A model generated the notes under the pieces. It was given only the letters and a program-made list of their open reading frames with translations. It did no database searches and was not told where the DNA came from. Shown here in pieces: positions 50,148 to 62,100 of a DNA stretch of 64,000 nucleotides. Source of the stretch: Patiria pectinifera (Eukaryota > Echinodermata > Asteroidea > Valvatida > Asterinidae); the NCBI GenBank assembly GCA_029964075.1, contig CM057136.1, forward strand, positions 12,400,001-12,464,000, given 5' to 3'. The translations under genes were made by a program, and so were the position numbers. Each line of letters opens with the position of its first letter. Positions within the stretch are counted from its first letter, which is position 1.

Positions 50148-52745
50148 TTCTATATTTAATTTTTTTTTAAAATTTTTAATTTATGTTTTAGGATGCGGAT
50201 AACTGTTTTCAGGACTAATGACAGAAATGGCTTAAAGGCATCAGAGTTGAGGCAATATAGTTTGAAACGGCCCAAGCCTAGGAGTATCTTTTTCAAGACG
50301 TTAAAAAAAAATTGGGGACATGGTGAGACCAATAATAAGGGTTTATTGTTACCTTGTCCTTTTCAGTCTGCACTTAAAGATGAAAGATAGCACAGTTTGT
50401 GACACATCCAATTGATGTTGAGTTCTCGGTCAGTTGCTTTTTTCTGGTACTCATTAGATGATGGCCGCTGAGTTTCTGACCGTGAGTTCTCCGAGTTGTA
50501 GTGAGTCATGTTTGTCCAGCTCTCATCCAATCACCATTGAGTTTCTGACCGTGAGATCTCAGCATTGGAGTGAGTCATATATTACTCTGCACTCATCACA
50601 TGACCAACAAGTCTCTGATTTTGAGTTCTTCAAACGGGACTTGGTCATATTTTTAATTTCACTTGCCTACTGATAATTTTTCAGTGGATTTTTTTGTTGG
50701 CACTTCAGTCATGGTATAGACTCTTTAAGGCATTGGTTGGCACATACTCTATTTGGGCTTTTATGTGTTGTGCACGAAGTCAGCTTTCTTACACATTGAA
50801 GTCCAACTTCTGCCTGTGTGTACATTTATTCAAACGTCCTGAGAGACTAGCTGATTATCTAGTGCTACACACACCTTGGTAGTAAAATTGCTTCATTGCG
50901 CAAAAGTAGATATTATAATACCTCATACACATTATCAAAAGCCAAGTTCTCACTGGTCCGTTCACCATCCCGTATCAGCCGCTAGTTTTGCTGTTTACCA
51001 AACGCGCACACGAGGTTGCACGCACAGGTTTATTCTACTATGACTGCGCTTTACGAAGCAATCGTGGAACTTAATCGTGGCACGGGATAGTGCGCTCGCA
51101 TGAACATCCCCAGAGCTACATGAAAAGATGGGGCACACGCACAACAATGTTTTGCCAAGAAAAGTGAAATTTTGGTGAATATGTGCGAGGTATAGTAGAA
51201 CAAATAAAACATGGTTTATTTTGGGTGGATAGTCGATATTACCTCCCCTCCGTATTGGAAGTTGACAAACTAGTTCCCTTAGCTTTGCCTGGGGAACGTG
51301 TTTGTCAACTTTTAATATCTCGAGGGACTAGTATCAACAACCAACTGGCAAACTATGTTTTATTTGTATATTAGCACACGAGCAACCACAAACATGAGCT
51401 CAGTGTTGATATATTGCTACATCTTCATATATGCCAATATCTTTAACCCTCCTGCTACATTTAAAGCTATAGTCCATCATTTGCAGCCATCCGAAAAGTA
51501 ACTGGCGTAATTATTGTTGAAAAACATACTTGGTTGAAAGATAGTAAGGGGACTAAACTCCCTGTGAAATTATTCTTTCTGGCAAGCTGTCATTATGAAA
51601 TAATCAACGAAAGAAGGCTTTTCCAACGGTGCGTCTTAAGACGCACCGTAGGAAAATTCAAACTAGTAGTTCGTTTTGTTATTCGGCGAAGCGCGTGCAA
51701 GCATTGGCACGACGCGCGCACGGTTGCTATAATTCGTCGGATCAGTGCGTGACATCGCGTATAGCTGCAATCGGCTCAGTGAGAACGCGTCTCGGACGCT
51801 GAATTCAGGCCCAGTTCAAAACATGATTCAGCAACTTTTGATTTGAAATTGAGATCCTAGAATGCTGTTTTTCTCGGAATATACAGCTGAAGCTGAGCTG
51901 AAACTTCATCAGGTTAGTTGTTAAGTATCCTTCATTAGATTTTGAACACTTTTGTTGCTTCAAACGAACAAAATGCACATATTACAAATGATGGACTATA
52001 TCTTTAAACAGTCACAGATCACAGTCCAAATTTCCACCCACTTCCCCTGCTATACTTTTAACACACTACAGGCTATTCACCAACAGTCAGATCATATGTC
52101 AAGCAAGCACTGTGACTAGTCAAACTCAGTCAACAGACCATGAACAGACAAAGCAGGCAAGTTGTGGTCACAGCTTTTTTATCACGTACCTGGAGTCAAA
52201 GCATAGCTGTATCAAGTTACTTAAACAGTCCCAGCCAGTCAATCCTGCCTTATGTAGCCTGGGAATTCTTAACTGTTGAAAACAGTCACTTGTTTGATTT
52301 TGACTTGAAGGACTACTTGGCCAAGAATGTATGTTTGCATAGGAGGGTTAATAGTTGTTATTCCAAGTTCAGAAAGTGTTTTTGTTTTGTGAAAATGTCG
52401 CAGCAGAATTGAGCTACAAGTAGTTGGCACTCATCTTTTACTTCATGCACAGTTTGTTGACCGGTGGTTTTATATTTCTTTCACTTGAGAACAAATTTTT
52501 TTGGCATCATTTCAGGCACGAACCAAGAGTATGTTTTCATGAAAGTTCAAACAAATGCAATCATCAAGTGCCTTTAAAAAAAAAAAATCAAGCCATTGAT
52601 GTCACATTTTAAATGTTCTACGATCCAGTATGAGTAATAATGTGTGTGATAAGTTGCTCAAATTGTTTTAATCATGCTACATTCAATCTCCTTTTTTATC
52701 TCTTTTTTTTTGCAGAATTGTACAGTTTTTGCATTTTTAAATAAA
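50148..52745 (+). other. MOB1 3' flank / possible long 3' UTR
   Basis: AT-rich with no recognisable ORF product. AATAAA-type signals occur, for example near 51203 and at 52740-52745; which one is used cannot be decided here. Short CACATGACC-like repeats are the only structure I see apart from the tandem copies at 50452. Confidence 0.35.
50452..50655 (+). repeat. three degenerate 70-bp tandem copies in the MOB1 3' region
   Basis: The word GAGTTTCTGACCGTGAG followed by TGAGTCAT and CACTCATC recurs near 50469, 50539 and (degenerate) 50610. The three-fold frame over it is a by-product of the repeat. Confidence 0.6.
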
Positions 52746-53470
52746 TGCTCTTAACCATTTCGTTGGGCTCAGATCTTGCTTGTGTAACAAAGATTTACAT
52801 GTATAAAAAAAAAGCTTTGTATTTGACGTAACTGCCAAAACCTTCCATTTTTGCAGCCTAATGATACAATGAATGTGTCTCTTTGTAACGTGCGTTTCAA
52901 ATTAACGTTTCTAGGTCGTTAAAAGTTTGTGGATTGGTAAGTGGAGACTAATCAAGTTAGGTTGACGGATACTAAAAACCACTGTGAAATTACCAATCAT
53001 GTATTTATCGAAATATCAAAATTATTGAATGACAGTTTAAAACAAAGAACAGTCTTAATGATACCATGTACATAGCAATTATTACAACCCAACTTAAAAA
53101 AAAATTCTAGCAAAATTAACTTTTCCTGTCCTTATTGAAAAGAATCCAAGACATTGGAAGCCTGTTTAATTATTTCCACATTTTGATGCACATGTCAGCA
53201 TGTGTGTAGCAACCTGCTACTGGTACAAAAAAATACCCTGTTTTTAGTATCTGTTGCCCTCTGTTTTGAAAATGTCACATTGCATACAGGAAGCAACAGA
53301 TACTGCAACTCTTCTGAACATATTCCGAAGCATTTCTAGACTGCTTTAATAACCCGTTTATGTTTCTGTTTTTTATAAAGTGTATGTAGTTTTTAAGATT
53401 GGTTTTCTTTGCTTCAGGTGCAGTTTTCACGAGGTGCAGTTTTCTGTGCGCCTGAAACTATGCACAAATC
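52746..53470. other. intergenic, nothing recognised
   Basis: AT-rich sequence between MOB1 and the next MITE, with an inverted pair of CAGATACT/AGTATCTGTTG words around 53250-53305 only. Confidence 0.35.
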
Positions 53471-53960
53471 CTGGGCCCAATTTCATAGCGCTGCCAAGCA
53501 CGCGGTTTTGTGCTAACAGAGTCTCCGTCCATTTCATGCAGACCGTCAGTAGTGAGCACAACAAAAGACTGCTTACCATAGAAAAAGTTGCTTAACCCAA
53601 TAATCAGTTCACGTCGGATGATGTTTTGCAGTATTTGGAATGGATGACGGATAAACACGCAACGAGCGAGGTCGGAAATGTCTGTGCGCGACCCGTTTGC
53701 AGCGAGCGAGGCCGGAAATATCCGGGTGTGCTACCCGCAGATGACGGCCTGAACCCGTCCTGCATCGAGGTTCGTGAAAAAAACCCCATGCCTGGGTCCG
53801 GTCAATGTCAAAATGATCCCGGCGTGAACTGGTTAAAATGAGTGACTTAACATTTGAAATCTCCATGTGCGCGCAACTATTAGCACATTCGCGCCATGAA
53901 ATAGTGCAGTTAGGACAAATGTTCTGCTTACCGATAAGCAGCGCCGTGAAATTGGCCCTT
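53471..53960. mobile_element. MITE with CTGGGCCCAATTTCAT ends
   Basis: Inverted ends CTGGGCCCAATTTCATAGCG and the complement of AAGGGCCAATTTCACGGCG. The inside has a further nested-looking inverted block around GCGAGCGAGG. No coding evidence for the overlapping short frames. Confidence 0.6.
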
Positions 53961-54951
53961 GGTTTGTTTAATGACTATAGACCCAAGATTGAACATTGTA
54001 TCTCTGTTGCAAACAATCTATTTTACCAGCATAATTAATTAACCTCTTTCATGAGCCAGGAAGGAGGTCGCAAACAACTCACTGTTTAATTTTAATAGAT
54101 TCAAAACATTTACTTTTGTTTGACAAAGGGTATCTGATCAGAGATGTAGAGATTGGCTTCCCTCAAGTAAGAGCGGAAACTACTTGGTCTGCTAATACTG
54201 AGTTTTTATGAGTTTCTGATCTTTATTTAACCAATTATTTACAGGTCAGAGTCTGTCAAATTGCTAGTGTTGTAGTCCAGTCGAGCACCCTATTGAGGAA
54301 GAACTCCATACATGAACATCACTTAAATTCCCTGCAGTGACCTATCAGCCATAAGAAAGCGATAAAATGTCCTAAAAAGTCAAATTTAGCAGGGAAACAT
54401 ATTGAAACATTTACTGAGAAAACATGTTGACCGGGTCCTGGCTGCTGACCGAGGAGTGGTCATTGCGGGACGAGCGGTTGTCCCTGACAGACGCAGATTT
54501 TTCAGACCAATCTCATAGGGTTTGTTAACAGGGTGTCAAGCGATGTCCAGGTATGGAAGTCTTTCCCAATTCTGTACGAGTTCTCAGAGGTCCAACACAA
54601 GTCCTCCAGCTCCAAGTCAAGTCACAAGCTATTCAGATGAACTTGATTATTACTCACCCCTTGTTATTCGTGACTTGTGAAACGACTCTTGCACGATCTA
54701 CGGACTTGTGATGGACCGTACCACAACACTGCAATTTATTGACCAAAAATATTTCAGCCTGCTTATAATTTTCTGTGTACACTAACGCTTACCAGAGAGG
54801 TCTGTCAATTGCAGTGAAAAAGTTAAACCTTAAGCACTTCCTATCATTGCAGATAAACTTGTCTATGTAAAAATCATGATATTTAATCTGTAAAACTGTA
54901 GGCCCCCTCCCCCTTGTATAAGTCATGACATAATGGGGAACCGCCATCATA

Positions 54952-55032
54952 GGGCTTGATAGCTCAGCTGGTAGAGCACTGGATCGGCAATCCGGAGGTC
55001 GCAGGTTCAAACCCCACTCCAGTTGGTCAAGT
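54952..55032 (+). repeat. tRNA-like / SINE head
   Basis: TAGCTCAGCTGGTAGAGC is a perfect D-arm/A-box, and GGTTCAAACCC resembles a B box. The anticodon stem CTGGA/TCCGG pairs, but the loop has C instead of U before the would-be GGC anticodon, and the T-stem has mismatches. This argues for a tRNA-derived repeat and not an active tRNA. Confidence 0.5.
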
Positions 55033-56905
55033 CCTTTAACTTTTTTTTTGTTTAATCGGTAAAAATGTAGTTACTACTCGGATGCTTTTTTGACAAATTG
55101 GATTTTGTATCCGTTTTTGCTGGCAAAATTTCTACTAATTTCTTGAATGGTATTCATTTGACGGATGAACATTGGCAACAGTGACAAAGTGTGTTGAATT
55201 AATTAGAGTTTACGAAACTTGTTATGTATATAGTTTGCTAGAGAATTTATGGAGGTACTGCTAGTGTTTGGCTCGTCCAGAAATTAATTTTGTTGTTGTT
55301 GAATATTTATGTACGTATTTATTTTTGGTAATTTACCTGTTAAAGAGTAATTAAGTTTGAAATAGTTAGTCAACAGCATCAGATATTGGGTTAAATTCGG
55401 AACTGCTTGTAGGAGAAGGGTTCCCAGGTTCTCTGAGAAACAGTTGCAAGTTTTAAAAATCTGCAGTGCAGATGCTTTTTATTGACTTGTTTTAAGTCAC
55501 CGGTGCATCTAGATATCTCACCTTGTTAGTCTAATTATGGAATAATGTTTAATTAATAAAGATTACAAATAAAGGAAATGTCTGTAAAATCTTGATTACA
55601 TTGATCTTTTGTTGATTTATTTTTTTGTTGGCCAATTTTTGCAATGGAGACATTTTGATGGAATTTTGTATCAAAGTGATTGATGATTTCATTTTAATGG
55701 GGTTTTACCCTTCACTACCAAAAAATTGTAGAATTTGCATTTGCACTACAGAGGGCAGTATTTATCCAGCATCTTTTCAAACTGAAAACCAGGGCAGTAG
55801 AAACCCATACAAAAGCCAGGTAAGCTTCATTCTCCAAAATTTATGCATTTTCAAAGATTAGATCCAGAATATTTCACCACACGAAGTTAAGGTGTCAAAA
55901 GCAAATTAACTTTGGTCTCTGTGAACTTTTGAACAATTGGGTGAAACTCCTTCAAATATGGGACATCAAATGATCTGGTGCACGATTTCGCCTGTGGAGG
56001 TAATGCACACAATACAGACTGATCGAGACTGGGTACCAGTCACATTTTTTTGCAAGCACATGTGCAGGACTTCTGTATTTTTTTATGTGCAAATCTGTTT
56101 TCTTGAAGGTCTTCTGACATCAGTGTACACTGTAGAGTGACCCGACTGTTTGGACTGTTTGAAACATTCCAGTCTTGTCTTTATTTGTTACATGTATGTG
56201 GTTGATCTAGGGTTGGAAGAGTGATGAGGTTTGCATGGCCAACCTGTACGAGGTCTTTTTCAAGCCTCCAATTAATGACTGAGGGCATTTCATCAGAACA
56301 TGGAAAAAAGCTCCATGATCAGAAGCACCATCTTGATTCTAGCAACATTGTGATTATTATTTTGGAACAGGTAAGTTCTTACTTTGTTCTCTTCAAATGG
56401 GATTGAGTGGTGTTGAAGTCCATTTTGGAAAGATTGTTGCATCTTGACGCCACTTTTTTCTTCAAATATAATCTCAATAAAAGTCAGTCATGTCATGTCA
56501 GTCATGTGAAAAATGTTCAAAATACTAGAATCTGGGACAGAATCATTTCCAATAGTCTCCATAGATTTGCACACAACTGCTGAAGTGGCGTCTGGATACT
56601 ACATTCTTTCCGTACTTCAAATGTTTATAAGGTTTTCGGGATTTAGTGATGTTGGGGTACCCAATAAGCCGTTGTGCGGATATCGCCATCTTTGTGATTT
56701 GGGGGGAGGGAGGGGGCATTAATACATGTACAATAAAAAATATGCCCAGTTTTGCAAATGTAGCTTTGTGATAAAGTGCCAAGGAACTTTTGCCACCCAG
56801 CACTGACTTAATTTGAGAGAAATTTGAAATTGTTCAAGATTTTTTGGCAGCTGTCAATCACAGGATATAACATGTATGCTTGCAATGCATGTCTTTCGGA
56901 GCCGT
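55033..56905. other. intergenic, nothing firmly recognised
   Basis: AT-rich. Two short plus-strand frames (55625-55861 and 55937-56140) run into GT donors or end randomly, and I recognise no product. No RNA genes or inverted repeats were seen. Confidence 0.35.
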
Positions 56906-57512
56906 ATCATAGGTCCGACGTCTCATTAAGTCCAAAATTTCGGTCTTATGATGCATCGGACTTATGAAGCATTAATCTACCTCATAGGTCCGACGCCTCA
57001 CAAGGGCGGATCCAGAACACAATTTTGGGGGGGGGCCAAAAAAAATTTGGTCCCCCAAAAAAGTGGGTCAAAAAAATTACGGCGTGGGGTTCGGGGCCCG
57101 CTTAAGGGCCCCGAAATTTTTTTGGAATCTAGATGCTCTGTGGTGCGATCTGAGGCAATTTCTGACCACTTTAACCAATGTTTTTTTGAGGAAAAGATGG
57201 TGGTGTACTCATTGCCTGCCTTTATTGCGATGTCACATAAAAAAAAAAAAAATTGGTTTCGTTTTGGAGGGGCCATGGCCCTTTGGCCTGGATCGCTTGA
57301 CGCCTCATAAGTCCGACAATGGACAAACGCTGTTTCGGACTTGTGAGGCGGCGGAGCTATGAGGCGTCAGACTTATGCGACGTCGGACCTATGAGACGGA
57401 ATAAATAAATTGTATGCCTCATAAGCCTGACGCCTCATAAGTCCGACGCCTCATAAGTCCAAAATTTCAGACTTATGAGACGTAGGACCTATGAGGCATC
57501 GGACTTGAGAGC
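56906..57512. repeat. repeat island of CCTCATAAGTCCGACG words with a nested MITE
   Basis: The word TCCGACGCCTCATAAG and its complement (CTTATGAGGCGTCGGA) occur many times on both strands at 56908-57000 and 57290-57512. The block between begins AAGGGCGGATCCAGAAC, the same end type as the CAGGGGCGGATCCAGG MITEs in the 3.1-kb array, so it is an insertion into the repeat island. Confidence 0.55.
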
Positions 57513-58772
57513 GGACCCCTATCATTCCATGTAACCTCTTAATGGGATTAATCTTTGCATTTGCCACAGACCTATAATTGCTTTTAAAAACTTTACCTCT
57601 ATGGACTAACAATCATCAAATAAAAGACCAACCTTTTTTTGTTAGTATTTCAGTGTTGTTATTCAGAATGGATATATCATTCAAACGTTATGTCAATATT
57701 CAGTCAATATCAACACAAAAAGTTTTCATGAAAATAGTGAACATGTACATGTATACTGTTTCTAAATATTCAACTTGGCTATTTACAATTCCCTGGAATT
57801 GATAAAAATGTTGTCTTTCAAAAATACTTTCAAGTGTTGACTTTGTGAAGAAATATTTTAACAGACAATAAGATAAGTATTGACTGACTCGTGATTAACG
57901 AGTCATTTCACTTGAGAGCCAAGAACTATTTGTTTTGCATATAGACCTTTCTTTTGTTTGTAAACATTGGCGCCATTTTATATGGGCTGCCGCAAGCGCA
58001 TATATTGAAGCCATGGTTGGCAACATATTTTTCCCAAAAAAATCCCCCAAACGCCCTCAATACAAAGTAAAAAGGCATGTTTAGGAATTATGTTGTAGCT
58101 TTGTTGACAATGTTGTATTTCCAACAATCAAATAATATTTTGGTTATCTGTAATAACTCTTCTTTATTTTTGCAGTGTTGGGCCTTCCATAGTTTTTCAA
58201 CCCGTGGTTGGCAAAAATGCAGTTTGCCAACCAAGCGTAGAAAGGTATATACCAGTTTTTGTCAATAGAGGGCGCTTTGCTGATCCATCAAAAATATAAT
58301 TTGATTTTATACATAGCTGCATAGGTTTTATGCTGTTTTGGCCAAATTTGACTTGGCCATAAAAACATGTTTTAGTAGAAGTTGGGATACTTGAATGCTT
58401 TTGTCTTATATCTTAATAGGTGGTTTATATTTTTCCTGTGAGAAACAACGAAAAGTACTTCTTATAACGAAGTTGCTATTTTTAAGGAAGCCATTACAAT
58501 ACATTTTTCAACTGCAATACTTACATGTATGTAATTACAACTTAACATTGCAAATATGGGGTTTCAAATTCCTACAGAGATTGAACTGCTTTGGTAGGAT
58601 AAATGTGCACATTCCCCCACCCGGCCCCACCCCCCAAAAAGCGTTTTTATAGAGCATCCAAAATGGCATGATATGCCAGTTTATCGATTGGACAAGTGAG
58701 CCCCACTATATTTTTCTGCTGAGCATCTCTTTGTCATTCCTTGATGTGTCAACAATTGAAGAACACAGCTTA
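57513..58772. other. intergenic, nothing recognised
   Basis: AT-rich sequence without coding, RNA-gene or repeat signals strong enough to name. Confidence 0.35.
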
Positions 58773-59071
58773 GGCCAAGTTCGGGCAAGGACCATTAGTC
58801 GACTAGTGGTTGATTTGTGACGTACCTTACGCCTGCGCACTGATAGCAACGTGCGAACGTCTCTAGTCAAAATGTCATCGCAAAACTTCTGGATCCTGGC
58901 TCTCTGCTAGCGTTATGAATGCGCGCGGCTATTGGTTACCAGCGAAGCAACCAACCCCAGTAGGCTGGTTCCAAATAGTCGACTAGCGTAGTCAACCACC
59001 GTTGACTAGACAGAGTTCGGGCAAACGTTAGTTAACCATTGGTCAACTATAGTCCTTGCGCGAACTTGGCC
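58773..59071. mobile_element. Harbinger-like MITE, TTA duplication
   Basis: Ends GGCCAAGTTCGGGCAAGGAC and its inverted, diverged partner are flanked by TTA (58770-58772 and 59072-59074). Inner words TAGTCGACTAGTGGTTGA and GGTTGACTA recur inversely. It lies 40 bp downstream of the UBX-gene stop codon. Confidence 0.75.
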
Positions 59072-59113
59072 TTATTAGCTCTGGTCAATTCTTGAATAAC
59101 TAGACTTGTTCCA

Positions 59114-62100
59114 TCAGTCTCTCTCCTCAATCACAAGCATGATATCCTTGACCACCTGCACGTCTTCCAGTGTCTGGTCAGCATGCTGGGACAAGTCCCT
59201 TCGCGGGAACGTTGTGCAGACGGTGTAAAGTTTAGGGTGGTAGCCTTGCTTGGTCATCCAATCTAACAAAACCTGCAAATAGCAATAAGAACCGTGGAAC
59301 ATTTAAGAACTTTACAAATGGGTATGTCATTAAACACAGTAGTAGAAACACAAACAGATTTTTGTTGTTCAGAATTTAGAAAAAGGGCTCTATCCTCAAG
59401 TTGTGAAAATGAGAAAATTTAAGCTTGCAAGGACCAAATACTGTTGTCGTGAATTAGGGGGCAACCTTAATTCCCCTGGATCCAGAGTTGTAATGACTCG
59501 AGTCAATGACTCGACTTGAGTCCGACTCGAGTCACATTTTTTGGCGACTCGACTCGACTCGAGTCCCGACGGGTAAATGACTCGACTCGACTCGAGTCAC
59601 TGCGAGCAAATGACTTGACTCGACTCGAGTCCCTCATCAGAATGACTTGACTCGACTCGAGGAAGGCTAATAAGACTCGAGTCCCAAAATAAAAGCAAAA
59701 TTTACTTGCGAAAAATATTTGCAATGACTTACGCTGCGCCGTTCGCGTTGCCAGTTTTTGTTCACGTCACGTTAATGTTCGCGAATAATGTACGTTTATA
59801 TACAGCGGCAGTCTGTTTCCTTCCTCCATAATGAAACAACAAACATACATCGTGTCGCGGACTCCCACCTTGTGGTTCTATAGCATGTAATGCTAAACCC
59901 GGAACCAGACTTAAAACGCATTTCTCAATCCGTGGTTTCATCATTGGTTTAGGGCGATTTTGAAGTTCTTGGTGGAACGCTGGCTAAATTCATGTCCCAA
60001 TTTCACACACAAAAATGGATACGGACGGGCCCACCTTTAAATAATCAGAAACAGTTTTGTATAATGCAATTAGGTTTTAACGTTGTCAGCCATCAGCGAA
60101 CAACAAAATCTAGACCCGAAGCCAAACCAGTTATAAGACCGAAGTTTCACATCTTCTTATCTGTGACGTGAGCTAGCAATGGAAACTGTTGGTTGGGTAC
60201 CATACAGCATACTTTATGTCTTTGGATTTCCGTAATAGACTGGTGCCTTGTATTCTTTCTCTCTTGTGTTTGTTGCTTTTTATTGTAATTTAGTGTTCAA
60301 ATATTTGTGACTCGAATTGACTCGAGCTAAATACTTGACTCGACTCGACTCGACTCGACCACACTCTGTGACTCGACCTTGTTGACCTAATGACTCGACT
60401 TGACTCGAGTCACTTCTTTATAATGCCAACCTTAATTCCCCTGGATCTAGGTATTGAAAGGCAATCACTTGTGCGCCCCACGTATGTATGTCAGGGCATG
60501 GTCGGGGATTGTCACTGAAATTTTGCTCGAGGTGTGGGGATTTTGTCACTTCAAAAGTGACAAGGGGGAAGGGGGGAGGGGAAACAATTGGTAGGTGCAT
60601 TAGGTTCACTGAAAAGTGTTGTCATATGAAAAGTCAAACTTCACTCTCAACCAAACTTGGTGACAATAATCTTTGGGTAGGGGGACTTCAGATGACTTGA
60701 GACATTTGAGGTCAAAGGTAATCTAGGGGTCAAGTGAGGTCATTTTTGATATTGGTTAGGTGCACTGAAAAGTGTGCTTACTGGCAAATACTGCCAGTAT
60801 GCCAGGGAGGGGGATACTGCCAGTATGCCAGAGGGATCGCGCAAGTTTATCTTGCATTTTTATTTCAATATAAAATCAGGGAATCAAAATTACGCTATAA
60901 AGCAGTACCTCAAAAATCTGCTAAGAGTTATTTTACCTTCCGATTTTTCTCATAAATTTAGGGTTTTGAACCAATGTTGTCTCCAGCCCCACCCTTTTCT
61001 GCACCCCTACCTAAACCTTTCCATCCTCTGTCCTTGAAAGATGTTGTATCGCACCTGGACTTTTTCGGTGTAAAGAAATCGCCTTTTCTTGACTGTGCTT
61101 TGTAGACCTCTCATTGCAACTGTAATGCCCTGTTGAAAAAAAAAAATGGAATCCGACATGAAGTTTTACACCTTGCCGGACATGAGAGCGAGCGTTTGAT
61201 GTTGCAGTTCTCATTGCGCAAAGCGATAGCGTGCCAGCAGGTTCCACACGCGTTCAATGAACGCAGTGCGATATCACCCTCAGTGTGTGACATGCATTGT
61301 ATAGACCAGACACTTCCATTCTAGACCAATACAATTACAGTATCCAAGCACACAATATAACAAAACACTTTCTTGGATGCATGAGAAACAATATCTGACT
61401 TTACAAGAACACTTCAAGTTAAAACGTTAACATGTGCAAAAACAGTCCATCTCTAAAAAAAGGAAACTTACCACTCCTTTGCCTCATCACGACAGCGAAA
61501 CTCTACACTTAAATGTCCGATGACGGAAAATGTGTGATATTATTTACAAATTTCCAAATGATTTTGTCAAATGTTCACCTTTTTGTCTGCAACATCTGGT
61601 TCATCTGGAAGCACTATTACCTGGCGATTTAAAAAACACATAGACTTGTTATTTAAGTGTTGAAAACGCGTATCTTGCTTGCTTTTTATGAAACTAAAAA
61701 AAACCTCCAAAAACAAAAACGTTATTTTGGACTCGACAGAGCTAGCAAAGAAGGGATTGTCAAACAGTACGGAAACTATGTTGAGAAAAATCCAAACAAT
61801 TTTTTTTTTTTTTTTTGCAAAAGAATGAGGTGCTACCTCACATTTGTTTCAATGGGCTGAAGAAATTACAGTTCAAAATAAATCTCAAGAGTTTCAGAAA
61901 TTATGCTCGATGTTCAAAAATGGAAATCTTTCTCATCACTTGAAAGTGCACAGGCTCCTAATTAAGATCATAAGATAACTGTACTAGGTCTCACCCTTTT
62001 TTCTTGTTTAGGCTGTTCGGGCACAACTGGAGGAGGTCTGGTTGCGGACTCAGGAAGCTTCCTGTTGGCAGCGGCATCTTTGCTTGACCCTTGTACTCGT

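Noticed and set aside
52140-52412. 90-codon frame downstream of MOB1
   Set aside because: No recognisable product; probably chance in the 3' region.
54952-55032. functional tRNA gene
   Set aside because: T-stem mismatches and C in place of U before the anticodon.
55625-55861. possible exon ending near a GTAAGC donor
   Set aside because: The peptide resembles nothing known to me and no partner exon was found.
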